Shown piece by piece: positions 45,629-55,616 of a stretch of DNA of 64,000 nt. Source of the stretch: JBAOHV01 sp037045265. GTDB lineage: Bacteria > Actinomycetota > Acidimicrobiia > Acidimicrobiales > Microtrichaceae. The first letter of the stretch is position 1. Every line of letters begins with the position of its first letter. The notes beneath the pieces are model-generated. The model was not told where the DNA came from. It did not search any database and was given only the letters and a program-made list of their open reading frames with translations. Where the stretch lies: the NCBI GenBank assembly GCA_037045265.1, contig JBAOHV010000004.1, positions 310,001-374,000 on the forward strand, in the 5' to 3' direction. Both the position numbers and the translations under genes were made by a program.

Positions 45629-46338
45629 GTGCAGACAACTCGTTATCGCATTTTGGAAATCATGAAAGAGCAGGGTGATGTGACCGTGGCTGAGCTGGCT
45701 CGACAGTTGGAGATGGCTCCTGTCTCGGTGCGGCATCACCTGGATGTTCTGCAAGGCGAGAACCTGATCAGCGCGCCGCGTGCGGCGGCGGGGCACGGTG
45801 GGGCGGCCTTTGCAGGTCTACGCGTTGACTGAGGCCGCCAACGCCCATTTTCCGCGCAACCACGAGGCGCTGGCCATGCGCCTGATGGACGAGCTCAAGC
45901 TGCTGTTGTCGGCCGAGCAGTTGCAGGAGCTGTTGGAGCGGATGGCGGAGCAAGAGGCGCGCCAGGCGCCGCCTCTGCCTGAAAACGCCAGCCTGGAGCA
46001 GCGGGTGGCCTCGACGGTGGCTTTTCTCAACCAGCGAGGCTATCTGGCGCGCTGACGAACGCCAGGGCGAGGCGTTCAACCTGTACACGGTCAACTGTCC
46101 CTACGCCGGCGTCTCCGAGCAACACCGTGAGCTGTGCCTCATGGACCTGCGCCTGATCAGCCAGTTGCTGGGCGCACCGCCAGCGCCGGTGGATCGGCTG
46201 GTCGATGGCGATTGTTGCTGCACCTATCGCATCGGCGGCCATCCGGCCGAGCGCGCGCCGGCGCAGATGGCCAGCCTGGCCGCAGGCAATCACCAGATCA
46301 GCGCGATCCCGCTCTATCTGGAGCCCTCGCCGGCGTAG
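45629..46338 (+). CDS. SufR/DeoR-like Fe-S-sensing transcriptional regulator, frameshifted
   Basis: The winged-helix N-terminus (TTRYRILEIMKEQGDVTVAELARQLEMAPVSVRHHLDVLQ) is followed, after an indel near 45785, by GRPLQVYALTEAANAHFPRNHEALAMRLMDELK. After another near 46055 comes FNLYTVNCPYAGVSEQHRELCLMDLRLISQLLG and DGDCCCTYRIGG. The cysteines in the C-terminal third match the cluster-binding arrangement of SufR-type repressors. The start is GTG 45629. Downstream moaA and the IscA-like gene both belong to Fe-S metabolism, which fits a cluster sensor. Confidence 0.8.
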
Positions 46339-46361
46339 GAGTGATCAGGAGAAGGAACGCC

Positions 46362-47425
46362 ATGTGGTCGTCGATTGACCTGACTGCCGCCGAGCCCAGG
46401 GACCAGCCGGCGCCGCGCTACGCCGGGCCGCTGCGCGATAGCTTCGGACGCCGCATCAACTACCTGCGCGTCTCGCTGACCGATGCGTGCAATCTGCGCT
46501 GTGTCTACTGCATGCCCGAAGAGATGCGCTTTCGGCCCGCGGGCCGAGCTGCTGCAGCGACGACGAGCTGGTTGGCAATTGTGCGCGCTGGCGGCCGAGC
46601 CTGGGCGTCACCAAGATCCGTCTGACCGGCGGCGAGCCGACCATCCGGCCCGGTGTGGTGGAGCTGGTGCGGGCCATCGTGGCCACGCCGGGCATCGAGC
46701 AGGTGGCCATGACCACCAACGGCCTGCTGCTGGCCGAGCTGGCCGAGCCGTTGGCGCGGGCTGGCCTGCGCGGGCTGAACGTCAGCGTCGACACCCTGGA
46801 CGCGGCCAAGTTTCGCCGCATCACCCGCTGGGGCGATCTGCGGCGGGTCTGGGACGGCATTGCCGCGGCCGAGGCCGCGCGCATCCAGCCGCTCAAGCTG
46901 AACGCCGTGGTGACGGCCGGCTTCAACGAGGAAGAGGTAGTTCCGCTGGCCCGGCTGAGCATCGCCCGCCCCTGGCACATTCGCTTCATCGAGACTGATG
47001 CCGCTGGGCAGCGTGGCCGATTTTCAACAGGAGGCCGTGGTCAGCTCCGCAGCAGACCCGGGCGCTGATCGAGGCCGGGCTGGGGCCGCTCTATCCGGTG
47101 GCCGGCCACGATGGCAGCGATCCGGCCCGACCCTATCGCCTGGCCGGCGCGCAGGGCCAGATCGGCTTCATCAGCTCCGGTGACCGAGCCCTTCTGCGCT
47201 GGCTGCAATCGCTTTCGACTGACAGCCGACGGCAAGCTGCGGCTCTGTCTGTTGCGCGATCGGGAAGTTGATCTATTGACCCCGTTGCGCAATGGCTGTA
47301 CAATGGATGCCTTGAAGGAGATCGTGCGCAACGCGGTGTGGCACAAGCCCTGGGGCCACGGCCTGCCCGAGGGCGAAATACCGCAGCTCCGCCTGATGTC
47401 ACAGATCGGCGGATGCGAACGATGA
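46362..47425 (+). CDS. moaA: GTP 3',8-cyclase MoaA, frameshifted
   Basis: Radical-SAM enzyme for the first step of molybdenum cofactor synthesis. ATG 46362 follows AGGAGAAGGA. Signature CNLRCVYC (CxxxCxxC) near residue 44, RLTGGEPTIRPG, MTTNGLLL, GLNVSVDTLDAAKFRRIT, NAVVTAGFNEEEV, and IRFIETD. The second 4Fe-4S site is CAGCNRFRLTADGKLRLC near the end. The C-terminus reads MSQIGGCER, where MoaA normally ends in a free Gly-Gly needed for catalysis; the last three residues may result from an indel. Several indels are present (about 46540, 46990, 47060 and 47180). Confidence 0.88.
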
Positions 47426-47632
<207 letters not shown>

Positions 47633-47640
47633 ACCAACCT

Positions 47641-48063
47641 ATGGCAACAGCAATGATGACGATGGAACCTCAGGTCATGACCACCGACGGCGTGGTGTTG
47701 ACGGAGACCGCAGCCAGCAAGCTTTCTGGCATTATGATGGAGAAGGGCATGGCCGGCACCCACGGCCTGCGCGTTTTCGTGCAGGGCGGCGGTTGCGGCG
47801 GCATGCAGTACGGCATGACCTTCGAGAGCAGCGCTCGGCCCGGCGACCAGATCTACACCCAGCACGGCATGACCGTCTACGTGGATCCCACCAGCCTCTT
47901 CTACATCAACGGCGCGCGCATCGACTATGTCGACAGTTTGATGGGCGGCGGCTTCCACATCGAGAATCCCCAGGCCGTCTCTTCTTGCGGCTGCGGCAGC
48001 TCTTTCCGCACCTCGCACAGCCACACCGGCGAAGAGCAGGCCGAAAGCTGCGGCTATCATTGA
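47641..48063 (+). CDS. Iron-sulfur cluster insertion protein, IscA/ErpA (HesB) family
   Basis: 140 residues, unbroken. The A-type carrier core runs from VLTETAASKLSGIMMEKGMAGTHGLRVFV through GGGCGGMQYGMTFES to the C-terminal SSCGCGSSF, giving the three cluster cysteines (one, then CxC). A 20-residue N-terminal extension is Met/Thr-rich, and the C-terminus adds SHSHTGEEQAESCGYH with an extra Cys and three His. It delivers Fe-S clusters to target enzymes; neighbouring MoaA is one possible client. Confidence 0.93.
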   Translation: MATAMMTMEPQVMTTDGVVLTETAASKLSGIMMEKGMAGTHGLRVFVQGGGCGGMQYGMTFESSARPGDQIYTQHGMTVYVDPTSLFYINGARIDYVDSLMGGGFHIENPQAVSSCGCGSSFRTSHSHTGEEQAESCGYH

Positions 48064-48068
48064 TGACC

Positions 48069-48120
48069 AACGATGCAGGATGAACGATGAACGGTGAGTT
48101 TAGATTCATCCTGCATCGTT
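48069..48120. terminator. Large hairpin after the IscA/ErpA gene
   Basis: Perfect 16-base inverted repeat aacgatgcaggatgaa (48069-48084) and ttcatcctgcatcgtt (48105-48120) with a 20-base loop. It uses the same gatgaac words as the tract at 47.4 kb. It has no clear T-run, so it may act in mRNA stability rather than termination. Confidence 0.55.
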
Positions 48121-48141
48121 CGTCCTGCATCCTTCCCTGTT

Positions 48142-48522
48142 ATGCCTTCCCGTTTCTTCACTCTGGACGAAGCCAACGCCGCGCTGCCGCAGCTCAACGA
48201 GCTGCTCGAGCAGTTGATGCAGGCGCGGCGCGCGATCATCGACGCGCAGCCTGAGCTGTGGCCGATCCTGAAGAAGGCGATCGGCAATGGCGGCAGCAAG
48301 AAGGCCGGCCAGATGTTGGCCGAGTTTCAGCGCGTTCAGGCCGCGCATCAGGCCATCGAGGCGCTGGGCGTGGTGCTCAAGGATCCGGACGCGGGCCTGC
48401 TGGACTTTCTGCACCGCCGGCCGGACGGCCGCGAGGTTTATCTTTGCTGGCGCTACGGCGAGCCAAAGGTCAGCCATTGGCACGAGCTGCACGGCGGCTT
48501 TGCCGGACGCAAGCCGGTGTAA
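48142..48522 (+). CDS. DUF2203 family protein
   Basis: 126 residues, intact. The pattern SRFFTLDEANAALPQLNELLEQLMQARRAI is the family opening; the end GLLDFLHRRPDGREVYLCWRYGEPKVSHWHELHGGFAGR is equally typical. The protein is small, cytoplasmic and helical, with a conserved W-R-Y-G-E and W-H-x-L. Function is unknown for the family. A strong terminator follows. Confidence 0.88.
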   Translation: MPSRFFTLDEANAALPQLNELLEQLMQARRAIIDAQPELWPILKKAIGNGGSKKAGQMLAEFQRVQAAHQAIEALGVVLKDPDAGLLDFLHRRPDGREVYLCWRYGEPKVSHWHELHGGFAGRKPV

Positions 48523-48578
48523 GCCTGCGCGGTCCCTCTCCTCCTCCATTAGCTGTCACTTTCCCGGCGTGGGCGCTT

Positions 48579-48600
48579 GCCCGCAGCCGGGCTTTTTTTT
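48579..48600 (+). terminator. Rho-independent terminator
   Basis: Stem gcccg/cgggc with a cagc loop, followed by eight T residues (48593-48600). It ends the transcript that carries the DUF2203 gene. Confidence 0.85.
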
Positions 48601-48620
48601 CTGGACGGGCGGGGAAAGCG

Positions 48621-48649
48621 TTGCCAAATTCGCGCTGTCGGGGTACAAT
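48621..48649 (+). promoter_or_regulatory. Sigma-70-type promoter of the alpha-galactoside locus
   Basis: -35 TTGCCA (48621-48626), 17-base spacer, -10 TACAAT (48644-48649), just after the terminator. The leader to ATG 48767 is about 110 bases. Confidence 0.75.
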
Positions 48650-48766
48650 CAGAACAGTCTGCACCGGCCCGCCAGCAGATCCAAGGCGTCGTCGGCCACG
48701 GATAATCGTAGTCTGACCAAAGCACTGGCCTGGTCCTTGAGCCAGGCCAAAGAAGTGACACTTGCT

Positions 48767-51335
48767 ATGACAGAACCGTCCTCAAGAGGCGCCGCCCGTA
48801 TCGGAATGCAGTTTTTCTCCAGCGATCCGTTTTGGGTTTTAGTAGGCGAGGGAATCTGATCAGCAGCGCCGACAGCAGCTGCACCTTGACCTGACACCCT
48901 TGGGGGCAGACTTTTGGTCGCTGAGCGGGGACAAACAGATGGAAGCTGTGGAAGAGGTTCTGGCGCAGGAGCTGCATGGATTGATTGCCCAAGCGGCGTC
49001 TCCTCTCCTGGCCGGTATGATCGCCGGCGCTGGCATTCCCCTCGTATTGTTGACGGAGAACAGCATCAAGCACCCTCTGGTAACCTCGCCGCAAGGGCTG
49101 TACGAGGTGGCGAGCATAGCGGCCAGGTTCATAGCCGATCGCATCGAACGGCGCGGTGGGTGCTGGTTGCCGGCGGATTGATGGAAGGATTCGAGCAGGG
49201 ACAAAGTCGCCTGCGGGGGTTTCACTCGATCATGGACGACCATCCCCAGATCGAGATTCAGCACATACCGACACCCTGGAGCTTCGAGCCAGCCCTCGAG
49301 CAGCTTCTCGATGCGCTTGGCCAGGAAACCAGGCCCTTCGCCGCTATCTTTGGCTTGTCCGACTCCACCGCATTGGCTGCGCTGCACGGCGCACGCCGGC
49401 TGGGGTTGGCGGATGAACGAACGATCGTGGTCGGCGTCAACGGCGACCCGCTGGCCTTGGCCGCGATCCTGGACGGCTCGATGGCTGCTACTGTGGAGAC
49501 CTCTGCGATCGATCTCGGCCGGCAGGCGGTCGATCTGGTGTTGGCGGCCGTTCGCGGGGAGCAGATGCCGCGTTGTTTCAGCTATAAGCCGCGTTTGGTC
49601 ACGCGCCAGAACGTGGCCCAGGTCAGCACTGAAAAGCTGGCGGCCACAGCCAGCCTGCCTAACCGGCTGGTAGGCATCAACCGTCACTACGAGCAGGAGC
49701 GGCTGGTTCAGTTGGAGACCAGCCTGGAGATCAGCCGCCGGGTGGGCAGCACCCTGGATCACCAGCAGCTTTACCACGAGATCGTCGACCTGATTCGCTC
49801 CAACTACGGCTATGACGAGGCGCAGATTTTCGTGTGGTCACTGCGCCAACGAGAGTTCATTTTAGACAGGATCGGGCCGGAGGGGGAGCTGGCGACGCGC
49901 ATTCCGCTGGCGCGGTCGGGCCTGTTGGGCCACACCTTGCTGCAGAATTGGCCGACCTTTGTCCCGGACATGCGTCACAGCCAGCGTTTTCCGGCGGATC
50001 CTTTCTGGCCGGCCACGCGCGCCCGGTGATTCTGCCCATTCGTCAAGGGTCGGGGATCATCGGCCTGTTGGATCTGCACAGCCAGCAGCCGATCCAGCAC
50101 AGTTCCACGGCGCTGATCGGTTTGCAGGCCCTGGCAGATCAGCTTGGCGCAGCGCTGCGCAACGTCGATCTGTATCAGGAGGCTGTTGCCGCGCGCGCCG
50201 ATGCTGAGCGCGCCAACCAGCTCAAAAGCCGTCTGCTGGCCAACGTCAGCCACGAGCTGCGCACGCCGCTCAACGTGATCGCAGGCTACAGCCAGGCCGC
50301 TCTGGCGCGGCCCGATCTCTATGGCGCCGAGCTGCCGGCCGCGCTGCTCAAGGATCTGCGTCACATCTTCCACAACAGCCAACACCTGGAGCGGCTGATC
50401 AACGATCTGCTGGAACCTGTCCAAAGCTGAGATCGGTGAGCTGGAGATTCTGCCGGAGTTGCTCGACGCGCTGCGCTGTGCTGGTCGATGCCTTCGAGAG
50501 CATGGCCGGCAGGCGACGCGCGGACGCGGTGGAGTGGCGCATCCATGCGCCCGAGACGCTGCCCACCATCTACGCCGACCCAGGCCGGCTACGCCAGGAT
50601 CCTGCTCAACCTGCTTAGCAACGCCGGAAAGTTCACCGCCAAGGGATCGATCACCCTGGGCGCGGCAAGTCGAGCAGGATCATCTGCACATCTGGGTGGA
50701 AGACACAGGCAGCGGCATCTCGCCTGATCTGCAAGAGCGGCTCCTGACCGCCTTCAGCGCCATCGACCTGTCCGGGCGATCTGAGCAAGGCATTGGTTTG
50801 GGTCTGCGGGTGACTGATGAGCTGGTCAGGTTGCACAACGGCCGCATTACCTTGACCAGTCAGCCGGGCATCGGGTCGACCTTCCACGTCAGTTTGCCGC
50901 TGCTGAACTCTGAGACTGCGGCGGAGTTGCCAGCGCCATCGGTTGCAGCAGCCCGGGGCTCCAGCCTGTCCCTCCACCCAGACAGGCTCTCACCGCAGGT
51001 CAAACCCCTCACTCGCCAAGCTGTGACCTATTTCTGCGAGTACTACGGCCGCGCCCTGTCCCGGCAAGAGATCGCCGGAAGCCTGGGAGTGACGGCCGGC
51101 TACTTGACCAGGGTCTTTCGCGGGGATCCTGGGGATGACCCCTTGGGAGTACCTTACCAGTCTGCGTGTGGCCCACGCCAAGGATCTGTTGACAGATCAC
51201 CGCCGCCGCGCTCTGAGCATTGCCCAAGTAGCTGGCATGGTGGGCTACGACGATCCGGCTTATTTCTCCAGAGTTTTCCTCAAGGAAACAGGTCACTCGC
51301 CGCGCGAGTTTCGCAAACTGGCACAAGGGGGCTGA
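48767..51335 (+). CDS. Sugar-binding sensor / GAF / histidine kinase / AraC fusion regulator, frameshifted
   Basis: About 855 residues after repair. Domains in order: a LacI/RbsB-type ligand-binding domain without signal peptide (RIGMQFFSSDPFWVL to LAAILDGSMAATVETSAIDLGRQAVDLVLAAVRGE, residues about 1-280); a GAF-like domain (SLEISRRVGSTLDHQQLYHEIVDLI onward, about 310-470); HisKA with NVSHELRTPLNVIAGYSQA; an HATPase with WVEDTGSGISPDL and GIGLGLRVTDEL; and two AraC helix-turn-helix units (RQEIAGSLGVTAGYLTRVF; IAQVAGMVGYDDPAYFSRVF). Sensing, kinase and DNA binding thus share one chain. Indels at about 48858, 49170, 50010, 50425, 50490-50670 and 51125. It leads the locus and probably controls it. 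Confidence 0.8.
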
Positions 51336-51486
51336 ATTGTGTCGAATTCTCCAAGATGACTCTGTTTTTGTACATGACTCTCAGAAGCTAGAGCGGGTAT
51401 ACTGGACTTTATTGCCGCCGACCTTCCCGGTGTGTTCCACGAGAAACTGGGAGGGTCTGATTGCGAGTCCAGATAGGGACGTTCGC

Positions 51487-51841
51487 ATGGCCTCCATCCT
51501 GATTGTCGATAGCCACGAAGCAACCCGTGACTTGTACCAGCGTGAGCTCCATCGGTCCTTCAGCGTCATAGCAGTCGCAGACGCGGAGGCGGCGCTCCAG
51601 GTGCTGCAAACCACGGACCTTGTTGCTGTGATCGTGGAGCCTGCCGGCTTGGACGACTCTGGATGGAATTTCATCTCCACGATCTACAACCTTCAAAGTC
51701 ATCCTCCGATTCGTGTTATTCTATGCAGCGCGCTGAGATGAACGTAGACGCGGTCTGGCCTTGGGAGCAGCAGCCTATCTGGTCAAGCCGGTCTTGCCCG
51801 CAACCTTGCTGGAGACGGTTCATCGGGTCCTGCAAGGTTAA
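51487..51841 (+). CDS. Stand-alone receiver domain with missing phospho-acceptor, frameshifted
   Basis: About 118 residues with a CheY-like layout: MASILIVDSHEATRDLYQRELHR, FSVIAVADAEAALQVL, DLVAVIVEPAGLDDSGWNFIS, PPIRVILCSA, then (after an indel near 51738) LGAAAYLVKPVLPATLLETVHRVLQG. The normal aspartate of the third strand (LLDLxLPxxDG) is glutamate in VIVEPAG, and the first acidic pair is reduced to DS. The lysine is kept. It may be a phospho-independent receiver partnering the kinase upstream. Confidence 0.7.
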
Positions 51842-51859
51842 TCTCAACAGGAGAGAGGT

Positions 51860-52787
51860 ATGAGTGCCCCAACCATCGCCATCCCCAAGTTCAAGTCCGA
51901 TGGCTCCAAGGCGAAGCATTTCCGAACACGTGAGACGCTGATTGGGCTGTTGTTCATCTTGCCCAGCCTGATCGGCTTCACGCTGTTCTACGCCGTCCCG
52001 ACCGTGCGCGGTCTCGTGATCAGCTTCAGCGACTGGGACTTATTGACGCCTGCCAGGTCGGTGGGGCTGGATAACTATGCGCGGCTCCTGAAGGATCCCA
52101 CCTTCTGGAATTCCCTCAAGGTGACGGTCTATTACGTTCTGCTCAATATCCCCTTGCAGACGCTCTTGGCCATGATCATCGCCGTGATGATGTCGCGCTT
52201 GACCCAGTCCATCATCATCCGGGCTATCATCATCCTGCCCTGGCTGATGCCGGGTGTGGTGGTTGGCTTGTTGTGGCTGTGGTTGATGGACCCCTCGATC
52301 GGCATCATCAACGAAGCTCTGCGGGCTCTTGGCTTTGACACGATACCGTTTCTCAACGTTCCGCGAACCGCCATGCCTGCCATTGCGCTGATCAACATCT
52401 GGCAGTGGGTGGGCTATACGGCGCTACTGATCTTTGCCGGCCTGCAGGCGATCCCCGGTTCGGTCTACGAGGCCGCGCAGATCGATGGCGCTTCAGAGGG
52501 GCAGATGTTCTGGAAAGTGACCGTGCCCTTGCTGCGCCCGGTGTTGGTCTTCGTCATGGTCACGTCCATCATTGGCTCGTTCCAGGTCTTCGACTTCGAT
52601 TGCCGTCACCACCCGGGGTGGGCCGGTCAATGCCACCAAGGTGCTCAACGTCTATATCTACGAGCAGGCCTTTGCGCGCTTCAACATGGGCTATGCGACG
52701 GCCATTTCCATGGTGTTATTCCTGATTCTACTCTTCATCAGCATGATACAGATGCGCCTGATGCGTGCGGGCGAGTCGGACATGTAA
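51860..52787 (+). CDS. ABC sugar transporter permease (MalF/UgpA type), one frameshift
   Basis: About 308 residues with six membrane helices (LIGLLFILPSLIGFTLFYAVP first). The EAA loop that contacts the ATPase is VYEAAQIDGASEGQMFWKVTVPLLRP. An indel near 52600 separates FQVFDF from IAVTTRGGPVNATKVLNVYIYEQAF. An RBS gagaggt precedes ATG 51860. It forms the membrane channel with the next gene; its place in the locus indicates uptake of alpha-galactosides such as melibiose or raffinose. Confidence 0.9.
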
Positions 52788-52860
52788 TGGCCCCGCCGTC
52801 TGCCTTTGTCGCTGTTCAGCAGTACCAGCGCCCGAGATGGCGCATAAGGAGTATTCACCG

Positions 52861-53773
52861 ATGACCGCACAAGCTCAAGCCCCCAACGTGCCGCGCCGGC
52901 CCTTTCCCTGGGGCAAGCTCATGGCCTGGACTGCCATGGCCTTGTTGCTCTTCGTCACGCTGTTTCCGTTCTATTGGATGCTGCGCACGGCCCTCACCTT
53001 CCCCACGTCGGTGTTCAAAGACACCAGTTCGCTGTTGCCGGTCGATCCCACCCTGCTCAACTTCAGGCGTGTGCTCGGCCTGGTTCCCGTGCAAGAGGTC
53101 ATCGCACTGGGCGGCACCGGGGCGTCCATCGACTTCTTCCTGGCCCTGCGCAATTCGATCATCGTTTCGCTGCTCATGGTGGGCGGACAGGTGGTCTTCT
53201 GCGCCATGGCGGCCTATGCCTTTGCCCGGCTGCGCTTTCCCTTCCGCAACCAGATCTTCGCCATCTACATCGCCGCCATGATGGTGCCCGGCATTGTGAT
53301 GACGATCCCGAACTTCATCCTGGTGCGCAACCTGGGCTGGCTGAACACCTTTGCTGGCATCATCGCCCCCGCTTTCCTGATGACCCCCTTCGCCATTTTC
53401 TTCCTGCGCCAGTTTTTCCTGGGCGTCAACCGGGAGGTGGAGGAGGCTGCTCTGATCGACGGCGCCGACGTTCCGGTGGTGTTCTTCCGCGTCGTGCTGC
53501 CGATGACGGTGCCGGCGGTCACGACGTTGGCGGTGATCACCTTCATCTCCTCCTGGAACAACTACATGTGGCCGCTGATTGTTGCCAGTGACGTGAAGGT
53601 GCGGGTGTTGACCGTGGCGCTGGGCGTGTTCCGCTCGCAGACGCCCCAGGGCGCGCCGGACTGGACCGGGCTGATGGCCGCCACCACTCTGGCCATCATT
53701 CCGACCTTCATTCTGTTCCTCTTCGCCGGCCGTAAGGTCCTGGAACTCGATCCAGTTCTCGGGCTTCAAATAG
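52861..53773 (+). CDS. ABC sugar transporter permease (MalG/UgpE type), one late frameshift
   Basis: About 304 residues with six helices. Landmarks are LFPFYWMLRTALTFP, FARLRFPFRNQIFAIYIAAMMVPGIVMTIPNFILVRNLGW, and the EAA loop EEAALIDGADVPVVFFRVVLPMTVPA. An indel near 53745 alters the last residues; the proper end is VLNSIQFSGFK before TAG 53771-53773, the standard C-terminus of this family. No ATPase gene is in the locus, so a shared MsmK/UgpC-type ATPase elsewhere is presumed. Confidence 0.9.
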
Positions 53774-53813
53774 GCGGAGCGTTGGGGCCACCTCAGGCTT
53801 GTCCAAGGCACTT

Positions 53814-53837
53814 GGCAGTCCATTCCGCAGGACTGCC
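53814..53837 (+). other. Hairpin between permease and binding-protein genes
   Basis: Inverted repeat ggcagtcc/ggactgcc (8-base arms, 8-base loop) in the 206-base gap before the lipoprotein gene. It could protect the downstream mRNA and raise binding-protein output, as in other sugar ABC operons. Nothing else is recognised in the gap. Confidence 0.5.
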
Positions 53838-53979
53838 AGTCCTGAGACCCGTCTTGGGTTCTCCGAGGACTGCCGGCTCCGAGTCCACCATCTGCTAAGA
53901 CCGACTCCTGACCACAGCCCGCTCTGCTGGATGCAGGCTGAAAATCTACACCAAGTCCACTAAGGAGGACAAGAGACCC

Positions 53980-55380
53980 ATGAAACGTCGAATTCTTGTT
54001 GATCACCAGCTTGCTGGTCGTGATCAGCCTGCTGCTGGCCGCCTGTGGCGGCGGCGTGGCTGAGCCTACCCCGGCCGCCGAAGCGCCGGCTGCCGAAGCC
54101 CCGGCTGCCCAAGCGCCCGCATCCAGCGGGGGCGCCGTCGCCCTGGATTACTGGATGTGGGATGCCAACCAACTCCCGGCCTATCAGGCCTGCACCGATG
54201 CCTTTATGGCGGCGAACCCCAACATCAGCGTCACCCTCACTCAGCAGGGTTGGGACGACTATCGGTCCAGAATCCAGAACGGCTTCATTGCCGGCGACGC
54301 GCCCGATGTCTTCCACGATCACCTGGCCCAGTATCCCGCGTTTGCGTCCAGGGGCCAACTGCTGGACATCCAGCCCTACGTCGACCGCGATGGCGTCGAT
54401 CTCAACGCCTACCTGCCTGGCCTGGCCGAGCTGTGGACGCGCGATGGTCAGCGCTACGGCCTGCCCAAGGACTGGGACACGGTCGCGATCGTCTATAACA
54501 AGGAGATGATCGAGGCAGCCGGCATCACCGAGGAAGAGATCAACAACACCACCTGGAATTCCTGAGGACGGCGGCAGCTTTGCCGAGCTTCTCGCCAAGC
54601 TGACCCTGGACCAGAACGGCAACAACGCGCTCAGCCCCGACTTCGATGCCACCAAGATCAAGCAGTACGGCATGATCCCCGACGGCACCAAGAGCGCCTG
54701 GGGCCAGACCGGCTGGAGCTGGCTGGCGGCCACCACCGGCTGGCGAGCCATCGATGAGATGTGGGGCACCGTGTACCACTACGATGACCCGCGCTTCATC
54801 GCCACCTACCAGTGGTTCGCCGACATGATGCAGAAGAAGCACATGATGCCTTGGGAGCTGGTCAGTGGCCTCGGCAGCGCGGCCGCCTTCAGCGCCGGCA
54901 ACGGCGCGCTGACCATCCACGGGTCGTGGATGATCAGCGACTTCCTGACCAAATCGCCCTTCCCCGTCGGCTTTGCGCGCTTGCCCCAGGGACCTGAGGG
55001 TCGCAAGAGCATGTTCAACGGCCTGGTCGAACTCGATCTGGGTCGGCACCCCGCACCCGGAAGAAGCCTGGCAGTTCGTGAAGTTCCTGGCCTCGGAGGA
55101 GTGCGCTAACATCGTCGGCGACACGGGCGTGGTCTTCCCGGCCCGGCAGTCGGGCGTCGATCGGGCCCTGGCAGCCCATGCGGCCAAGGGCGCGGACGTT
55201 CCGGCTTTCACCGATCAGGCCACGGAACCCGACGGCACCTTCCTCTTCCCGGTCACCGATTTCGCAGCCGACATCGTGGCCATCATCGAGCCGAACTTCG
55301 AGAGCATCCTGCTAGGCACGTCCAAGGCGGCCGATGTGATGCCGCCCGCCAACGCCGAAGTCAACGCGTTGTTCCAGTAG
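53980..55380 (+). CDS. ABC transporter sugar-binding lipoprotein, frameshifted
   Basis: Extracellular solute-binding protein (family 1) of about 465 residues. The lipoprotein signal LLVVISLLLAACGGG gives the lipobox, then comes an Ala/Pro/Glu-rich linker. The mature domain shows LDYWMWDANQLPAYQAC, GDAPDVFHDHLAQYPAFASRG, GLPKDWDTVAIVYNKEMI, GNGALTIHGSWMISDFL, TPHPEEAWQFVKFLASEE. Indels at about 54005, 54562 and 55045. ATG 53980 follows AAGGAGG. It captures the sugar for the two permeases upstream. Confidence 0.9.
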
Positions 55381-55385
55381 ATAGA

Positions 55386-55421
55386 CACCGTTGCCAACTT
55401 CTCGGAAAGCTGGCAACGGTG
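55386..55421 (+). repeat. Palindromic element (gttgccaac family), intergenic copy
   Basis: caccgttgcca (55386-55396) and tggcaacggtg (55411-55421), a perfect 11-base stem with extra pairing into the loop. It lies just after the binding-protein stop and may terminate or stabilise. A sequence-related palindrome lies inside galT (60315-60342). Confidence 0.75.
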
Positions 55422-55616
55422 AGCCAGTTCTCCTCCTGGGTGTGTTGTCCGGTCGCTAAGCGAGCAGCGGCCGGGCAACCACCGCCCTCTCAACCGCTCG
55501 CCAAGATCAGCCGCATCCTGCGCCAGCGATTCCGCTGGGATCGCTGACATCGCCAGGCCGCGAACGTCAGCCTGGGGAGAACGCAGGACACCGGTTCCTC
55601 AGAAAGCAGACTCCCC

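Noticed and set aside
51360..51486. Promoter before the receiver gene (tatact at about 51397)
   Set aside because: A -10-like hexamer is present but no -35 at acceptable spacing, so it is not listed as a feature.
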